Shown here in pieces: positions 15,649 to 17,595 of a stretch of 17,595 nucleotides of DNA. How positions within the stretch are numbered: the stretch's first letter is position 1; each line of letters starts with the position of its first letter. Location: NCBI GenBank assembly GCA_002412425.1, contig DHVB01000056.1:1-17595 (forward strand), written 5' to 3'. The stretch is from Bacteroidales bacterium UBA5219 (GTDB lineage: Bacteria > Bacteroidota > Bacteroidia > Bacteroidales > ML635J-15). The notes beneath the pieces are model-generated. The model saw only the letters and a list, made by a program, of their open reading frames with translations. It did no database searches and was not told where the DNA came from. The translations under genes and the position numbers were made by a program.

Positions 15649-17595
15649 TTATTCTTTAATAAATCTTAGAACTGTGTTTTTGTCATTACTGTTTATATTG
15701 ATAAAATATATGCCAGATTCTAAATTTTCAACATTCAAATTAACATTGTTAGATTTAGCATTTTGTTCTAAAACAACTTGTCCAAGATTATTTGTAACTT
15801 TTATATTGTTAATTTCAAATTCTGAAGAAATGTTAACAAAGCTATTAGCTGGGTTAGGATATAGGCTTAAACTATTTGCGAAGTCTTCGTTGATATTTGT
15901 AATAACAATGTCAGCATCGCTTCTATATTGTAATGAGAATTTACTATATCCATAATAAATAACACCTACTATATCATAGTGGTTTCCAACAACTGGTTGA
16001 ATTGAAGAAACGCCGTTTTCTTTTACTAGTAATTCGCCAGAACCATCGTCAACATACCATTCGCCATAACTAATTATACCTTGAGTACATTCAGCATCAA
16101 TAACTTTAACTAAACAAGATTCGTAAGCTTCAGTACCAGCATCAGCTGTGCTAACTTCCGCTGGAGCAGCTAATATTCCGTCAGTTGCAAATGCTTCAAA
16201 ATATGTAAGTTCTTTAATAGATGTTAGTCCGTAAGATTCAACAACTTTACCTGCAATTTTAACAGAGTCGCCAACTGTTGGAGAATTTACAAGGTCGGCA
16301 ACATAAATTCCATTCCAAGCACCTCCTCCTTGTTGAATATAGTATCCTTCTCCATATGTGCTAGGATTGAAGTTTGCAACAACAATACCTTTAACCCAAA
16401 CATATTGATTTTTTAGAGGAGAATCACCGCTTTCATCTAATGTGTATTGAATATCATAGATATCTGTAAATTCTGGACCTTCAGTATTGGTAGTAAAAGT
16501 AATTGTACGAATTACTGCTGGAGAATAAGATTCATTATCCATATTTACTAATTCTAAACTAAAAGTATGTTCGCCATCTGCTAAGTTTGTTAGAGTAATA
16601 GGATTATTAGTTGTATAAACAGGAGCTGCACCATCAATAATATATTTTGCTTTTCCATCAGTACCAACAGTAAAGTTTGTTGTTGTGTAATTTACACTAA
16701 CTGTATTTTCATAGAAAATTTGTCCATTGCTTGGAGAAGTTATATCTAAATAAGGTTCTGTGCCTGCATAGCCAGTCCATGAAATATCATCAATTGTAAT
16801 TTGACGATTTTGAGTATCGTTTCCTGCTATCTTGATTTTTATTACAAAATCGCCAGGTACGTTAAGTGCTGATTCACTTAATGTATAGATTGTTGTATTT
16901 TCTCCACTAACACCTGGAATAACTTCAGATGTTCCTTTTAATTCATTGTTGATGTATAACTCTATACCTCTTTCGTTTGCACCAGTAAATGCTTTACGGT
17001 ATTTTACTTCAAGAGAAGAAATACCACCACTTAGAACTTCTGACTCAATGCTACTTTCAAAAGCATTGCGTAAAATTAAACCTTTGCCATTGATTGCATA
17101 ATCGCCTTCATCTCTTGAATGTTTGTAAATCCATTCAATATCATTGTTACCAATAAACGATCCATTTGCATAGCTTGTGCCAATTTCTGCATTGTCAAAA
17201 GTTTCCATTCCACCAGGAAGTGGTTCTTGGTTAGTAAAGTTTACAGTAGTTGTAACTGCAGGATCTAATGAAGCATCTGCCATTGTAACTAGTTCAAAAT
17301 AAATTTGATGTGTACCATATGCTACGCCTGTTAAAGTAAGTGGGCTTGTGCCAGTATAATATTGAATTGCTCCTTCATCTAATTTGTAAGCTAATTTACC
17401 ATCTGCACCAAGTACAAAATCTTGAACTGTGAAATTAACAGTAATGTCATTAGAATAAATAATAGCTCCGTTTTGTGGAGAGCTTATTGTTAAACTAGGT
17501 TCTAATACAACTATTTCATAAGTAACAGTGCGTGTTACAGAAACTACTGGGTCTAAAGCTGTATTGTCCATGTTAACTAGTTGGAAAACTATAGT
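15649..17595 (-). CDS. Large secreted protein with Ig-like repeats, OB-fold-like region and T9SS sorting domain (5' end outside window)
   Basis: The reading frame is open to the window edge. The ATG at 17571 lies inside a repeat whose earlier part (TIVFQLVN) continues upstream in frame, so it is not the start. Domains from the edge inward are as follows. First is the tail of one Ig-like repeat, a full repeat (17233-17493), and a ~150-residue jelly-roll-like module beginning near METFDNAEIG and ending near ITIDDISWTGY. Next is another full repeat (16492-16749), then an OB-fold-like region (about 15898-16467) with QYVWVKGIVVA, GEGYYIQQGGG and VDDGSGELLVKENG, like the OB domains of secreted Bacteroidota nucleases. 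Last is a C-terminal type A T9SS sorting domain (15652-15873) with SLYPNPANSFVNIS, GQVVLEQ and LESGIYFININ. It is therefore a probable substrate of the PorV/PorU pathway encoded in the same window. No catalytic domain is visible in the part present; it may lie upstream. Activity is unassigned. Confidence 0.88.
   Translation of the reverse strand, partial: TIVFQLVNMDNTALDPVVSVTRTVTYEIVVLEPSLTISSPQNGAIIYSNDITVNFTVQDFVLGADGKLAYKLDEGAIQYYTGTSPLTLTGVAYGTHQIYFELVTMADASLDPAVTTTVNFTNQEPLPGGMETFDNAEIGTSYANGSFIGNNDIEWIYKHSRDEGDYAINGKGLILRNAFESSIESEVLSGGISSLEVKYRKAFTGANERGIELYINNELKGTSEVIPGVSGENTTIYTLSESALNVPGDFVIKIKIAGNDTQNRQITIDDISWTGYAGTEPYLDITSPSNGQIFYENTVSVNYTTTNFTVGTDGKAKYIIDGAAPVYTTNNPITLTNLADGEHTFSLELVNMDNESYSPAVIRTITFTTNTEGPEFTDIYDIQYTLDESGDSPLKNQYVWVKGIVVANFNPSTYGEGYYIQQGGGAWNGIYVADLVNSPTVGDSVKIAGKVVESYGLTSIKELTYFEAFATDGILAAPAEVSTADAGTEAYESCLVKVIDAECTQGIISYGEWYVDDGSGELLVKENGVSSIQPVVGNHYDIVGVIYYGYSKFSLQYRSDADIVITNINEDFANSLSLYPNPANSFVNISSEFEINNIKVTNNLGQVVLEQNAKSNNVNLNVENLESGIYFININSNDKNTVLRFIKE
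16492..17595 (-). repeat. Repeated ~85-residue Ig-like modules in the secreted protein
   Basis: There are two complete copies (17233-17493 and 16492-16749) and the end of a third (17518-17595). The complete copies share ITSP/ISSP-x-NG-x-I near the start, a central V-x-N-[FY]-T strand, the G-[AT]-DGK turn, and a LVNMD/LVTMAD-x-x-x-x-PAV ending followed by a T-rich strand. The partial copy shows the same LVNMD and DPVV ending. Copies are clearly diverged at the protein level, so this is an old domain duplication. Confidence 0.75.

Noticed and set aside
14640..15955. Plus-strand open frames opposite the small lipoprotein and the sorting domain
   Set aside because: Both are antisense to genes with clear signal peptides or a T9SS sorting domain.
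17569..17571. ATG at 17571 as start of the secreted protein
   Set aside because: The frame continues upstream to the window edge with residues that match the preceding part of the repeated module, and no signal peptide follows the ATG.
1..17595. CRISPR arrays, tRNA/rRNA genes, insertion sequences, prophage genes
   Set aside because: Looked for regular short repeats, clover-leaf or rRNA-like stretches, transposases and integrases; none seen.

Overview
The window is strongly AT-rich DNA from a member of the Bacteroidota. The evidence is a compact set of type IX secretion system (T9SS) genes (PorP/SprF-like, GldJ-like, PorU, PorV), a T9SS C-terminal sorting domain on a cargo protein, lipoproteins with Bacteroidota-style lipoboxes, A/T-rich leaders without clear Shine-Dalgarno sequences, and -7 elements matching the phylum's TANNTTTG promoter consensus. 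Nothing here fixes the genus.

Layout. Positions 184-4551 hold a minus-strand cluster transcribed porP/sprF-like, then gldJ, then murF. A strong hairpin terminator lies between gldJ and murF and abuts the murF start codon. The divergent intergenic region 4552-4671 leads into a plus-strand cluster: porU (C25-type sortase/peptidase), porV (outer-membrane barrel) and ispF (isoprenoid precursor synthesis), with ispF only 2 nt after porV. A long inverted repeat at 10363-10416 separates ispF from the convergent minus-strand pair hutU (long, animal-like urocanase) and a lipoprotein zinc metallopeptidase of unrecognised family. Further right, all on the minus strand, are two small paralogous lipoproteins (14645-15067 and 15137-15586). 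The last gene is a large secreted protein whose 5' end lies beyond the window. It carries repeated Ig-like modules, an OB-fold-like region and a T9SS sorting domain.

How the genes work together. GldJ and PorP/SprF belong to the T9SS/gliding machinery. PorV and PorU act at the outer membrane, where PorV escorts cargo and PorU removes the C-terminal signal and attaches the cargo. The protein at the right edge is the kind of substrate they would process. murF (peptidoglycan precursor) and ispF (MEP pathway, feeding undecaprenyl carrier lipid) are housekeeping envelope genes embedded in the T9SS block. hutU and the adjacent metallopeptidase look like a two-gene unit.

I see no CRISPR array, tRNA, rRNA, insertion sequence or phage gene. 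Most of the window is recognisable biology. The points most worth checking are the His-to-Tyr change in IspF, the terminators that directly abut downstream start codons, the hutU-metallopeptidase pairing, the glycine-turn insertion in GldJ, and the T-tract leader of porU.
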